Shown: positions 51,941 through 60,672 of the stretch, one piece after another | How the letters are laid out: each line of letters begins with the position of its first letter | Numbering within the stretch: position 1 is the first letter of the stretch | Assembly (NCBI RefSeq): GCF_047345485.1 | Contig: NZ_JBLFEN010000004.1 | Location: forward strand, 310,001-374,000 | Direction: 5' to 3' | DNA length: 64,000 nucleotides | DNA from: Jejuia sp047345485 | GTDB lineage: Bacteria > Bacteroidota > Bacteroidia > Flavobacteriales > Flavobacteriaceae | Notes under the pieces: generated by a model | Database searches by the model: none | What the model was told of the DNA's origin: nothing | The model's input: the letters and a program-made list of their open reading frames with translations, nothing else | Program-made: the position numbers and the translations under genes

Positions 51941-53173
51941 TTGAAAAAATTATTTAAAAATATTGGTCCTGGGCCACTGGTAGCAGCAGCTTTTATTGGC
52001 CCTGGTACAGTTACTGTATGTACGCTATCTGGTGTGCAATTTGGCTACGCATTACTTTGGGCCATGGTATTATCAATTATTGCTACTGTAGTATTACAGG
52101 AAATGACTGCACGATTAGGATTGGTGACTCAAAAAGGATTATCCGAAGTTATACGCGAAGAGCTTAAAACACCTTTGGTTAAATATTTTGCTATTGCTTT
52201 AATAATATCGGCAATAGTTATAGGTAATGCAGCTTACGAAGGTGGTAATATAAGCGGCGGTGTTTTAGGTTTAGAGACCTTATTTGGAACACTGTCATTT
52301 TCTATTGGTAGTATGCAATTCAATGTGTTTAGTATTGTTATAGGTATTATTGCTTTTATATTACTTTATATTGGCAATTATAAAATAATAGAGCGTGTGT
52401 TAATAGCATTGGTAATTGTAATGAGTTTAGCATTTTTATCGGCTGCTATTTTAACTAAACCTAGTATATCTCAATTATTTAAAGGTATGTTTGTACCTCA
52501 ATTTCCAAAAGGTAGTACATTATTAATTATTGCTTTAATTGGTACAACCGTTGTGCCGTATAATTTGTTTTTACATGCATCTTTAGTTAAAGAAAAATGG
52601 CATGATGTAAAGGATTTAAAACATGCGAGAACAGATACATTTTTAGCAATTGTTTTAGGAGGTTTAGTATCTATAAGTATTATAGTGTCTGCTACCGCAA
52701 TACAAAGTGATACCATTACTAATGCAGCAGATTTAGCTTTGGGTTTAGAGCCTTTATTTGGTAGTGCTTCCAAATATGTTTTAGCAATAGGTTTGTTCGC
52801 AGCAGGAATTACAAGTGCTATAACGGCACCTTTGGCAGCAGCTTATGTAGCATCAGGCTGCTTTGGTTGGGGTACTAATCTAAAATCTATTAAGTTTAGA
52901 AGCGTTTGGGTATTAATTTTAGTCTTAGGTGTTCTTATTTCAGCATCAGGATTAAAACCAATAGAAGTTATTAAATTTGCCCAAGTGGCCAATGGTGTGT
53001 TACTTCCTGTAATTACTGGTTTTTTATTGTGGATAATGAATAGAAATGCCCTTTTAGGAATACATAAAAATAGTACTCTAAATAATATAATTGGTGTACT
53101 TATTTTTTTAATTAGTTTGTTATTGGCAATTACTGCTTTAAATAAGGTTTTTAGTTTACAGTTATTTTTATAA
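51941..53173 (+). CDS. NRAMP-family transporter lacking canonical metal motifs
   Basis: A 410-residue membrane protein with about eleven segments, the NRAMP fold (KNIGPGPLVAAAFIGPGTVT...). It starts at a TTG codon at 51941, 23 bp after the S41 stop; no better ATG is present. The metal-site residues of true NRAMP transporters are changed: the TM1 motif DPGN is GPGT (20-23), and the TM6 motif MPH is VPY (205-207). The Asp and Met that bind manganese or iron are absent, so the substrate is probably not a transition metal. It is the last gene of the S41 unit and ends before a foldback repeat and a bidirectional terminator. Confidence 0.9.
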   Translation: MKKLFKNIGPGPLVAAAFIGPGTVTVCTLSGVQFGYALLWAMVLSIIATVVLQEMTARLGLVTQKGLSEVIREELKTPLVKYFAIALIISAIVIGNAAYEGGNISGGVLGLETLFGTLSFSIGSMQFNVFSIVIGIIAFILLYIGNYKIIERVLIALVIVMSLAFLSAAILTKPSISQLFKGMFVPQFPKGSTLLIIALIGTTVVPYNLFLHASLVKEKWHDVKDLKHARTDTFLAIVLGGLVSISIIVSATAIQSDTITNAADLALGLEPLFGSASKYVLAIGLFAAGITSAITAPLAAAYVASGCFGWGTNLKSIKFRSVWVLILVLGVLISASGLKPIEVIKFAQVANGVLLPVITGFLLWIMNRNALLGIHKNSTLNNIIGVLIFLISLLLAITALNKVFSLQLFL

Positions 53174-53201
53174 TTGCATATAGGTTATATTATTATTAAA
53201 G

Positions 53202-53406
53202 TTTCATCTGTTGTGCATTTTAACAAAATTCTATTAATTCGAGTGAATTTCACGATTGAAATGAGTAAAATTTATATTAAGAATAAGTATTTTCTGATGT
53301 GAATTGGTTCTCGGTACTATTTTTTGTCAAAAAAACACTCGAATTAGTTGACTTCTAAAGAGCTGATATTATGTTATATTCTTAACTCAAAATGCTAAAC
53401 AGGTTA
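53202..53406. repeat. Foldback intergenic element, full copy B
   Basis: About 205 bp, sharing order and much sequence with 13581-13775: CTGTTGTGCATTTT at 53208-53221 pairs with 53389-53402 (12 of 14), TTAATTCGAGTG at 53234-53245 pairs with 53336-53347 (11 of 12), and the central stretch GAATTGGTTCTCGGTACTAT is conserved between copies. The inner palindrome seen in copy A is weaker here. It lies between the NRAMP gene and the terminator. Confidence 0.75.
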
Positions 53407-53429
53407 AGATTATATAAATATATTATAAA

Positions 53430-53464
53430 AAAAGGTTGTGTTACACTGAGTAACACAACCTTTT
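53430..53464. terminator. Bidirectional terminator between NRAMP and GH11-like genes
   Basis: Perfect 14-bp stem AAAAGGTTGTGTTA / TAACACAACCTTTT with a 7-nt loop; A and T runs on both sides. Confidence 0.85.
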
Positions 53465-53507
53465 AAATAACATCAAAATTTTTAGTTATAGTTTAGTATC
53501 TAATGAT

Positions 53508-55064
53508 TTATTTGATAATCAATTTGGATGTATATCTATTATCAAATTTATCTGTAGCAGTTACAAGGTACATACCCGATTTAAAAGCACTACCTTTTCT
53601 TAACTCCAAATTTTCATTATCAGTAGTAATTTTATATATAGTTTTACCTAGTAGATCGCTTATAACTACATCAGTTTCACCCATACCTTTGAGTCTAATA
53701 TTAAATACATCTGAAACAGGGTTAGGAAATATAGAAAGCTCTTTGGTAAGTGTTAATTCATCTTTGTCTAATTTAGGAAGAGGTTTAGCTTCTCCTTTTA
53801 GTTTTTCTTGTTTACCATATTTGTAAAACCCAAAGACATCAAATTCTTTTAATGAAATATGATTGTAGGGATTACCTAGAGATTGTACTGAAATCCATCG
53901 GGCTGTTCTATTTACAGATATCTCCTGTGTGTAGTAATCAATTTTAGCATCTTTTGCTATGTACCAACCACCACCATTGTTTACCCAAATACGAACATTG
54001 TATGCATATGCTTGGTCAAAATGTAATTTTATTTTTCCAATATCATAATGTCCTTGTAAATCATATGCCATATATGGATTGACTGTATTTGCTTGAGATG
54101 CCCAACGTGTGTTTAAATTATTATCATTAGCTCTACTATTTTGGTAACCAGGCCAATCTCCACTAGACCATGTGTATTTCCCAGGACTTATTTCTGGCCA
54201 GTTAGTACTACCGCTGTTGTTGCCACCGTTATTACTACCTCCACTACTTGAAAATCTTGCATCCAGGTCAAATTTAACATTTATATTACTGCCACTAAAA
54301 GCACCAAATGCTTCTACGCAATAGGATATTTCAAATAAATTATCAATACGACTTACTCTGGTAGCAGATAACATATTATCAAAGTGTACCTGCATGTTTA
54401 ATGTTCTAGTACTTGTTTTAGCTACAGATGATCTTCTTACACATTTTATTTGTGTGAAGTTTACAACATTATTATATACTGAACCTTGATTAACTATGTC
54501 TTTAATATAAACATCATAAGTTCCTCCTGCATCTTCATATGAAAAACCTTGTACTTTATCCATACCGAAAGTAGGATGTTCTATATCGTTATGCCCTTGC
54601 ACTACATACCATTCTACTACACCGTTTCTAGCACCACCAATAAAACTGTTATTGTTAGAATTGCCATTTCTCCACCACCCATACGCGCCATGATATACAT
54701 TGTTGGCAGAACTTTTATTGTTTTCTGAAAATGATATAGTATAACTTAATCTGTCATTTATTTGGGGGTTTCGTCTTTTAGATTCTCTCAATAAAACGTT
54801 ACCTACATTTCCATTTATTTCTCCATTAATAATTTTTAATTCGTTATTGCCAGCACTTGTAGCAGTTAAACAACCTACACCACCAGACGTGGATTTAAAT
54901 ACTTCAAAGGTTGTGTTTTGGTTATCATTAAGGTTTGCTGCATTTGATGGTGAAGCTTGAACATTACTACAGTATCTTTGAGAATAGGAATTAAATGTTA
55001 CTAAAAAGATAACAGCTATAATGTATAGCGAAATATTTGATTTATTTATATTAAATGTTTTCAT
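53508..55064 (-). CDS. GH11-like secreted xylanase candidate with F5/8C module and T9SS tail
   Basis: A 518-residue exported protein. After the signal peptide (ends SYSQ, about residue 29), residues about 55-270 resemble a GH11 jelly roll: YGWWRNG, VVEWYVVQGH with E151 in the nucleophile position, GGTYDVYIKDIVNQ, FTQIKCVRRSS and SYCVEAFGAFSGSNINVKFD with E251 in the acid/base position; the 100-residue spacing fits the family. A Ser/Gly/Asn linker (272-287) leads to a discoidin/F5-8C-like module (about 290-412; SGDWPGYQNSRANDNNLNTR) and a type IX secretion sorting domain (about 444-518; LSIFPNPVSDVFNI to SKLIIK). Likely a xylan- or related glycan-degrading enzyme. The GH11 match is by eye and is the least certain part. 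Confidence 0.72.
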   Translation of the reverse strand: MKTFNINKSNISLYIIAVIFLVTFNSYSQRYCSNVQASPSNAANLNDNQNTTFEVFKSTSGGVGCLTATSAGNNELKIINGEINGNVGNVLLRESKRRNPQINDRLSYTISFSENNKSSANNVYHGAYGWWRNGNSNNNSFIGGARNGVVEWYVVQGHNDIEHPTFGMDKVQGFSYEDAGGTYDVYIKDIVNQGSVYNNVVNFTQIKCVRRSSVAKTSTRTLNMQVHFDNMLSATRVSRIDNLFEISYCVEAFGAFSGSNINVKFDLDARFSSSGGSNNGGNNSGSTNWPEISPGKYTWSSGDWPGYQNSRANDNNLNTRWASQANTVNPYMAYDLQGHYDIGKIKLHFDQAYAYNVRIWVNNGGGWYIAKDAKIDYYTQEISVNRTARWISVQSLGNPYNHISLKEFDVFGFYKYGKQEKLKGEAKPLPKLDKDELTLTKELSIFPNPVSDVFNIRLKGMGETDVVISDLLGKTIYKITTDNENLELRKGSAFKSGMYLVTATDKFDNRYTSKLIIK

Positions 55065-55862
55065 AATTTGTTTTGTTATTAAATTAAGTACTATTAATAA
55101 AGCAGTTTATGTACTAAAATATAAAACCGTATTACATCACATGAAGTATGTAACATAACGTCTATTTTAGTATTTATTAAGGCTTTATTAAGTCACATTT
55201 TATTTGTGAAAATAAGTTGTATTAAGAATAATACAAATGTCTAAACTAGTTTTGATTTAGCTTTACAATATTAAGTTTGTAGTTTTAATATGAGATATCT
55301 TAATAACTTAGATAGTTATCACATAAATCCTATTGTTGGTCTCAAAATATTTCACTATTGTAGATACAAATTAAATATATAGGTCATGATATCTCTTTAA
55401 TAAAAAGAATTGTAAGTTGGTTATATTTACAAGATCTTTATTCAAGAAATAAAAATAGTTTTTGTCATAGATGATTAAATGTTTGGTTTGTAACTTGTTT
55501 TTTTTGATGTTAATTTGTGATTAGTTAAAAGTATTATATATACTAATTTACAAGTGGTATAAATCAAGCATTCACTATAATTTTATGAGCATTAGCGAAT
55601 TAAGTTTAGAATATATGTTAATCGTTCAGATTTTTTATAAGCATAGCTTAATTAGTTTTAAGTTTTTTTATTTGAAGCTTTTTAATAATAAATTCTATTT
55701 TAACCCATAAAAACTTATTTGTTCTACTAAACAATTAATTTTTTAATCAATTTATCCAACTTTGAGGTCATTTCACAAAGAATATTATATTAATGATTGT
55801 TAAACTTATCTTATAGGCATTAACTTTTGTTAAAAATATGAAAGCAATTTAATTTTACCACA
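55065..55862. other. Long non-coding spacer between the GH11-like gene and pxpA
   Basis: This 798-bp AT-rich stretch has no supported gene. The longest small frame noted is 42 codons at 55585-55710 (MSISELSLEYMLIVQIFYKH ... stop), which is best read as chance in such A/T-rich DNA. No repeat family or structured RNA was recognised. Confidence 0.4.
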
Positions 55863-56603
55863 GTGTATAAGTATTCAATAGATATAAATGCAGATTTAGG
55901 AGAGGGCATTGGTAACGAGGCGCAACTTATGCCTTTAATTTCGTCTTGCAATATTGCTTGTGGTGGTCACGCAGGAGACGAATTTTCTATGCAACTAGCC
56001 GTAAAACTTGCCCAAGCCCAAAAAGTTAAAATAGGGGCACACCCATCGTTTCCGGATAAAAAAAATTTTGGGCGGCTTTCTATGGATTTATCAAGTGCAG
56101 CACTGTTTAAAACTATAGAAGATCAAATTAATAGTTTGGTTGCTATTTTAAAGAAAGAGAATGCTACATTACATCATATAAAACCACATGGTGCCTTGTA
56201 TAATAAAGCAACGACTGATCCTAAAATTGCATCTGTTATAATAGAGGTAATTAAAGCTATACATTTACCTGTGTATTTATATGTGCCTTACAATTCAATT
56301 ATTGCTAAAATTGCTATTGAAAATAGAATTCCGATAGTGTACGAAGCCTTTGCTGATAGAAATTATAATGATGATTTAACTTTGGTATCTAGACTAAAGG
56401 ATAATGCAGTTTTACATAATCCAGATGCTGTGTTTGAGCATGTTTTTAGAATGACTTCCAAAGGAAAAGTAAAAACAATCATTGGAAATTACAAAGAAAT
56501 AAAAGCCAATACCTTTTGTATTCATGGTGATAATCCTAAAGCGTTAGAATTGGTTAATATATTAAGGCATAAATTAGAACTAGAAGGCATACGTATTTTA
56601 TAA
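55863..56603 (+). CDS. pxpA: 5-oxoprolinase subunit A (LamB/YcsF family)
   Basis: Subunit of the three-part ATP-dependent 5-oxoprolinase PxpABC, which opens 5-oxoproline (pyroglutamate) to glutamate. The 246-residue protein begins at GTG (55863) with the family start DINADLGEGIGNEAQLMPLI and contains NIACGGHAGDEFSMQLAVKL, KIGAHPSFPDKKNFGRLSM and LHHIKPHGALYNKA. There is no better start codon upstream. pxpB follows 3 bp later and pxpC overlaps pxpB by 8 bp, so all three are co-translated. Confidence 0.95.
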   Translation: MYKYSIDINADLGEGIGNEAQLMPLISSCNIACGGHAGDEFSMQLAVKLAQAQKVKIGAHPSFPDKKNFGRLSMDLSSAALFKTIEDQINSLVAILKKENATLHHIKPHGALYNKATTDPKIASVIIEVIKAIHLPVYLYVPYNSIIAKIAIENRIPIVYEAFADRNYNDDLTLVSRLKDNAVLHNPDAVFEHVFRMTSKGKVKTIIGNYKEIKANTFCIHGDNPKALELVNILRHKLELEGIRIL

Positions 56604-56606
56604 ATT

Positions 56607-57338
56607 ATGGCGTTTGATTTAAAATATAAATACTATGGAGCGAATGGAATTCTTGTTGAGTGGCCGCAACGGATTGATGAATCAATATTGAAAGACATTT
56701 TAGCCTTTAAATCAAAACTTAAAAATAATAAAGCGGTTGGTACTAAAAATTTACATCATGGGTACGCCTCACTTTTAATTACTTATCAAAACAGTAATTT
56801 TAATTTTTCTTCTGAAGTTAATATCTTAAAACAAGTCTATAATACATCAGATATATCAAAAAAGGATAAAAGTGTAATGTGGAAAATACCAGTGTGCTAC
56901 GATGTGAGTTTTGGAATAGATTTAGAGCAAATTTCAAAAGAAAAGCAAATTTCTATACAAGACATAGTAACCTTACATAGCAAACCAACATACACTATTT
57001 TTTTTATCGGCTTTTTACCAGGTTTTTTATATTTAGGCGGTTTAGATAAAGTGCTTTTTACACCAAGAAAAGCAACACCGCGTTTAGCTATCGAAAAAGG
57101 TGCATTAGGTATTGGTGGAGCGCAAACGGGTATTTACCCAACTAGTAGCCCAGGCGGTTGGCATATTATTGGTAATTGTCCTATTAATTTTTTTGATATT
57201 TCTAAACCAAAACCTTGTTTTGCTCGTGCTGGAGACAGCCTTAAATTTTATCCAATTTCTTTAAAAGAGTTTCACAATATTAAAACTTTAGTAAACGCTG
57301 GTGTGTATCAAATAGAAAGTGAGGTATTAAATGATTAA
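56607..57338 (+). CDS. pxpB: 5-oxoprolinase subunit B (KipI-like)
   Basis: The 243-residue AHS1/KipI-type subunit of 5-oxoprolinase. Family blocks are YTIFFIGFLPGFLYLGGLD, PRKATPRLAIEKGALGIGGA, and TGIYPTSSPGGWHIIGNCPI, with CFARAGDSLKFYPIS near the end. In Bacillus the same fold inhibits the kinase KinA, but the pxpA-B-C order points to oxoprolinase. Its last 8 bp overlap the start of pxpC. Confidence 0.95.
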   Translation: MAFDLKYKYYGANGILVEWPQRIDESILKDILAFKSKLKNNKAVGTKNLHHGYASLLITYQNSNFNFSSEVNILKQVYNTSDISKKDKSVMWKIPVCYDVSFGIDLEQISKEKQISIQDIVTLHSKPTYTIFFIGFLPGFLYLGGLDKVLFTPRKATPRLAIEKGALGIGGAQTGIYPTSSPGGWHIIGNCPINFFDISKPKPCFARAGDSLKFYPISLKEFHNIKTLVNAGVYQIESEVLND

Positions 57339-58179
57339 GGTTTTAAAAGCAGGTTTTTATACTACTATCCAAGATTTAGGACGTGTTGGTTGTCAACAAT
57401 ACGGTGTGCCTTTATCTGGTGTTATGGATAAAAGAGCTGCTATATTGGCTAATACTTTGGTTGGGAATACTGCTAATGCTGCTGTATTAGAAATTACAAT
57501 GAGCGGACCGCATTTACAGTTTGAATGTAATTCTGCAATAGCGATAACTGGAGCAAATATGAGTCCTGTATTACATCATAAACGCATAGGTAATAATCGT
57601 TATATTTCTGTTTCTAAAGGAGATATTTTAAGTTTTGGAGCATTACAATCTGGTTTTAGATGTTATTTAGCTATATCGGGCGGTTTTAAAACTCAAAAAA
57701 TTTTAGGTAGTAAAAGTATGTTTAAGGGTATTACTAAATCATATTCTATAACTAAGAATACTACTTTGACAATATCTCAAAATAGTAAAATACAGCAAGA
57801 GCATTTTGCTGGTGTAAAAATTGATGATTCTTATGTTAAAGCTAAAACCCTAGAAGTGTTTCCAGGAATAGAATTTGATATGTTATCAAAAACTCAAAAG
57901 CAAAAATTATTTTCAGAATCGTTTTCAATATCTAAAGACAATAATAGAATGGCGTATCAACTTAATGAAACTATAGAAAACGCTTTAGAAGGAATAATTA
58001 CTTCACCCGTATTACCTGGTACTGTACAACTAACACCATCAGGGAAATTGATAGTTTTAATGCGAGATTGTCAAACCACAGGAGGCTACCCAAGAGTTAT
58101 GCAATTAACAGAAAATGCAATAAGTAGTCTGTCTCAAAAATTTGTAGGAGAAAAGATTGTTTTTAAGTTAAAAAACTAA
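57331..58179 (+). CDS. pxpC: 5-oxoprolinase subunit C (KipA-like)
   Basis: The 282-residue AHS2/KipA-type subunit, partner of PxpB in ATP-dependent 5-oxoprolinase. Typical blocks are GFYTTIQDLGRVGCQQYGVP, SGVMDKRAAILANTLVGNTA, ISGGFKTQKILGSKSMFKGI, EVFPGIEFDML and LIVLMRDCQTTGGYPRVMQL. The subunits have normal length and order. Its 3' end overlaps the convergent deoC gene by 4 bp, so no terminator separates them. Confidence 0.95.
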   Translation: MIKVLKAGFYTTIQDLGRVGCQQYGVPLSGVMDKRAAILANTLVGNTANAAVLEITMSGPHLQFECNSAIAITGANMSPVLHHKRIGNNRYISVSKGDILSFGALQSGFRCYLAISGGFKTQKILGSKSMFKGITKSYSITKNTTLTISQNSKIQQEHFAGVKIDDSYVKAKTLEVFPGIEFDMLSKTQKQKLFSESFSISKDNNRMAYQLNETIENALEGIITSPVLPGTVQLTPSGKLIVLMRDCQTTGGYPRVMQLTENAISSLSQKFVGEKIVFKLKN

Positions 58180-58919
58180 AACTTAACTTTAATATCTTTT
58201 AAAACATCAAGAGATACTTCGCTTTTTTCAGAAGTTTCCATATAACGTCTGTAAATTTTAGAATTTCGTTTTTGAAGAGTATCGCTTTCTGGTTTTAATA
58301 TTTTAGAAGTGCCAATTCTATCGGCACCAGATTCTAAATACTTTACAGCGCTTTCAAAGTCTGCTATACCGCCAGAAGCCTTAATTTTAGCATTGTTTTT
58401 TACTGTCTTTTTCATAATTTTAACTGCAGTAAAAGTAGCGCCTCCAGAAGCAAATCCTGTTGAGGTTTTTACAAAATCAGCATTAGCATCTACGGCTATT
58501 TCACAAGCCTTTACTATTTCATTTTTGTTAAGCTCAGAAATTTCAATAATTACTTTTAAGGTTACGTCTCCAATGGCACGTTTAACGTCTGCTATATCTC
58601 TTAAAACAGAAACATAATTCCTGCTTTTTAAATAACCTAAATTTATAACCATATCTATCTCGTCAGCACCATCTTCTACAGCATTTTTAGCTTCAGCAAT
58701 TTTACTTTCTGTAGATGAAGCACCAAACGGAAACCCTACAACTGTACACACTTTTAAATTTGTATTCTTTAAAAGTTGTTTCGCTATTTTTACATAACAC
58801 CCATTGATGCATACTGAAAAATAATTATGTGCTTTTGCTATTTTACAGACATTAATAATATCTCTTTCTGTAGCAGTTGGCTTTAAAAATGTATAGTCTA
58901 TATAGTTAGATAAATTCAT
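58176..58919 (-). CDS. deoC: Deoxyribose-phosphate aldolase
   Basis: Cleaves 2-deoxyribose 5-phosphate to glyceraldehyde 3-phosphate and acetaldehyde in deoxynucleoside catabolism. The 247-residue TIM-barrel protein has YIDYTFLKPTATERDI, the Schiff-base lysine K151 in DFVKTSTGF, and K180 in KIKASGGI, with D89 in GADEIDMV; these are the class I aldolase residues. Length is normal for the family. It is a lone gene, with 650 bp of non-coding DNA upstream. Confidence 0.95.
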   Translation of the reverse strand: MNLSNYIDYTFLKPTATERDIINVCKIAKAHNYFSVCINGCYVKIAKQLLKNTNLKVCTVVGFPFGASSTESKIAEAKNAVEDGADEIDMVINLGYLKSRNYVSVLRDIADVKRAIGDVTLKVIIEISELNKNEIVKACEIAVDANADFVKTSTGFASGGATFTAVKIMKKTVKNNAKIKASGGIADFESAVKYLESGADRIGTSKILKPESDTLQKRNSKIYRRYMETSEKSEVSLDVLKDIKVKF

Positions 58920-59566
58920 AAATAAAAGTAGGTTTCCTTTTAAAATTATTATAAATTAAAATGTACTTATTGGGGCGATAAGATTTGTTGTGAAATTAAA
59001 AAAAAAGTACAAACGAAGCGGAGTCGTTCTACATATTTATCAACAGATTAATAAACATTTAAAAGTAAACATTATTATACAACAAGGTTGTTTTATATTC
59101 TATTTTTCGATAAACGGAGTTAATGTATAGATTTAATAATTGATAAACAGTGAGTTATGTGTTTTAGTATAAAAAGCATTTTTTATGCTAAATACACTAT
59201 AAAATTTAAGACGAAGAATAAATTTTAGTTGTTTTAATTGTTTCTTAAAAGTGCATTTATCTATCCTATTATTTTACTTTTTTAAACCAACTGTGCATTT
59301 TGAGTTAAAATAAATAGTTTAATGTAGCTTCTGCATAGAGTCCATAATTCGATGACTGAATTTTTTCAAAATGAACAACGTTTTATTAAAATATATACAT
59401 TTAATATTTTGAGTATAATTTGCGATGTTATTCTAAAAGGCTAAATTATTGACGAGTCTTCTAGATAATAGAAATTATAACTCAAATTAGTATTTTTTTA
59501 ATTCAAGTATTAATTTACTGAAAATGCGGATAAATGAATTGACGTTTTTTAAGCTTCATTTTTTAA
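58920..59566. other. Long non-coding spacer upstream of deoC
   Basis: No supported gene. Contains the half copy of the foldback element at 59291-59317, and GC-richer patches such as GAAGCGGAGTCGTTC near 59017. An imperfect palindrome AACAAGGTTGTT occurs around 59081. The rest is featureless AT-rich DNA. Confidence 0.4.
59291..59317 (-). repeat. Half copy of the foldback element
   Basis: CTGTGCATTTTGAGTTAAAA and seven further bases match the reverse complement of 13740-13764 (23 of 25). Only one end of the element is present; the following bases no longer match. Confidence 0.6.
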
Positions 59567-60421
59567 TTAAATAGCTGTAATTGTAAATCCTGCTTTTCTT
59601 AAAAGGTTAATTACACCTTCTTCTCCAGCTAGATGACCAGCACCAACAGCGAAAAAAGTAGGTTGGTCTGTAGCTAGCGATTTAATTTTAGAAATCCAGT
59701 TCTTATTACGATTATTTAAAAACACATCTTGATATTTACCAAAGGAGTTGTTTTTGTCTTCAACTACCATTTTTAGTAATTCTGAAATATCTTCATCACT
59801 ATATAATTCAAGCATTTTTGCAAAATTTTCTTTGTCGTACTTAAGCTTATCTTTAGCTGTTTTTAATAAATCGTTTATCTGATCTTGATACGGTATGGTA
59901 TCAAACACTTTTAATTGATCTTCTATGGTTTCTAAACCTTTAATGTCTTCGTCTTGTGTTTTTGCAATTTTAACCAACTCTAATTCATAAGATTGAATTG
60001 GACAATCTAACATTTTTGGGTATAACATTGTAGACAAAAAGAAAGGTTTTATGTTTAACATAGTTTTTAAAGGCATTCCTAAATATTCTAAAAAGAAGGT
60101 TTCTAATGTTTTATAATCTTCTTCAGAAACAAAATCATTTAAGGTTTTACCGTTTTTCATAAACATGTTACCCATCATTTTTTGTTGTAATCCAGGATCG
60201 TCCATATCAATCTCTAATACAATTTGAGTGGTGTCATCTAAAGCTTTCTTTACATCTTCATCAAATGAAGCGTTACAGGTAAGATGAATTGTTCCGAATA
60301 GGTATGACGGTTTTTCAAGCGTATTCCCGCTAATTTTCCAGAGTGTAGATTTTTCTAAATCTTGAGCAGTTATTGAAAAAATTGATAAAAAGGTGGCTAA
60401 TGTGAGTAAAATGGATTTCAT
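59567..60421 (-). CDS. TraB/GumN family protein
   Basis: A 284-residue exported protein (signal MKSILLTLATFLSIFSITAQ) of the TraB/GumN (PrgY-like) family, often annotated as a peptidase or protease inhibitor-like protein. The start motif STLWKISGNTLEKPSYLFGT with IHLTC and the C-terminal FAVGAGHLAGEEGVINLLRK carry the conserved Gly/His residues; IVLEIDMDDP is the acidic motif. Two GxH-type motifs (GTIH and GAGH) are the supposed active site. Function is not experimentally settled for these short forms. Its upstream neighbour on the same strand is clpB with a duplicated 3' end. Confidence 0.87.
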   Translation of the reverse strand: MKSILLTLATFLSIFSITAQDLEKSTLWKISGNTLEKPSYLFGTIHLTCNASFDEDVKKALDDTTQIVLEIDMDDPGLQQKMMGNMFMKNGKTLNDFVSEEDYKTLETFFLEYLGMPLKTMLNIKPFFLSTMLYPKMLDCPIQSYELELVKIAKTQDEDIKGLETIEDQLKVFDTIPYQDQINDLLKTAKDKLKYDKENFAKMLELYSDEDISELLKMVVEDKNNSFGKYQDVFLNNRNKNWISKIKSLATDQPTFFAVGAGHLAGEEGVINLLRKAGFTITAI

Positions 60422-60470
60422 AAAGTAGTTTTGTTTTGTAATAAGTAACCAAAACTAATAACTTGTTACA

Positions 60471-60576
60471 AAAAAAAGCAACGTTTATCTTAAAAAAGAT
60501 TCACGTTGCTTTTCAAACTAAACCAACCAAATTTTATATTTACTAATAAGTCGTTAGGGTTTTTAATAACTAACAT
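60471..60576 (-). pseudogene. Duplicated 3' end and terminator of clpB
   Basis: On the minus strand 60576-60532 reads MLVIKNPNDLLVNIK, clearly related to the true ClpB C-terminus MLVFRNQNDLVKKI at 60717-60673. It is followed by a hairpin (AAAAGCAACGT / ACGTTGCTTTT at 60474-60484 and 60503-60513) that copies the clpB terminator at 60599-60638. A segment of about 125 bp has thus been duplicated in tandem. It is not translated from clpB because the clpB stop lies upstream. Confidence 0.6.
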
Positions 60577-60595
60577 TAAAAATTTGTTATTAAAC

Positions 60596-60638
60596 AAAAA
60601 AAGCAGCGTTCATCTTAAGGGAGATTTTCGCTGCTTTT
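60596..60638 (-). terminator. Terminator of clpB
   Basis: Perfect 10-bp stem AAAAGCAGCG / CGCTGCTTTT (60599-60608, 60629-60638) with A residues before it that give a T run on the minus strand. A second, duplicated hairpin follows at 60474-60513. Confidence 0.8.
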
Positions 60639-60672
60639 CAAACTAACTAACCAAACTAAACTAAACTAAACT

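Noticed and set aside
55585..55710. 42-codon frame in the long spacer before pxpA
   Set aside because: No signal peptide, family or promoter; a frame of this size is expected by chance in such AT-rich DNA.
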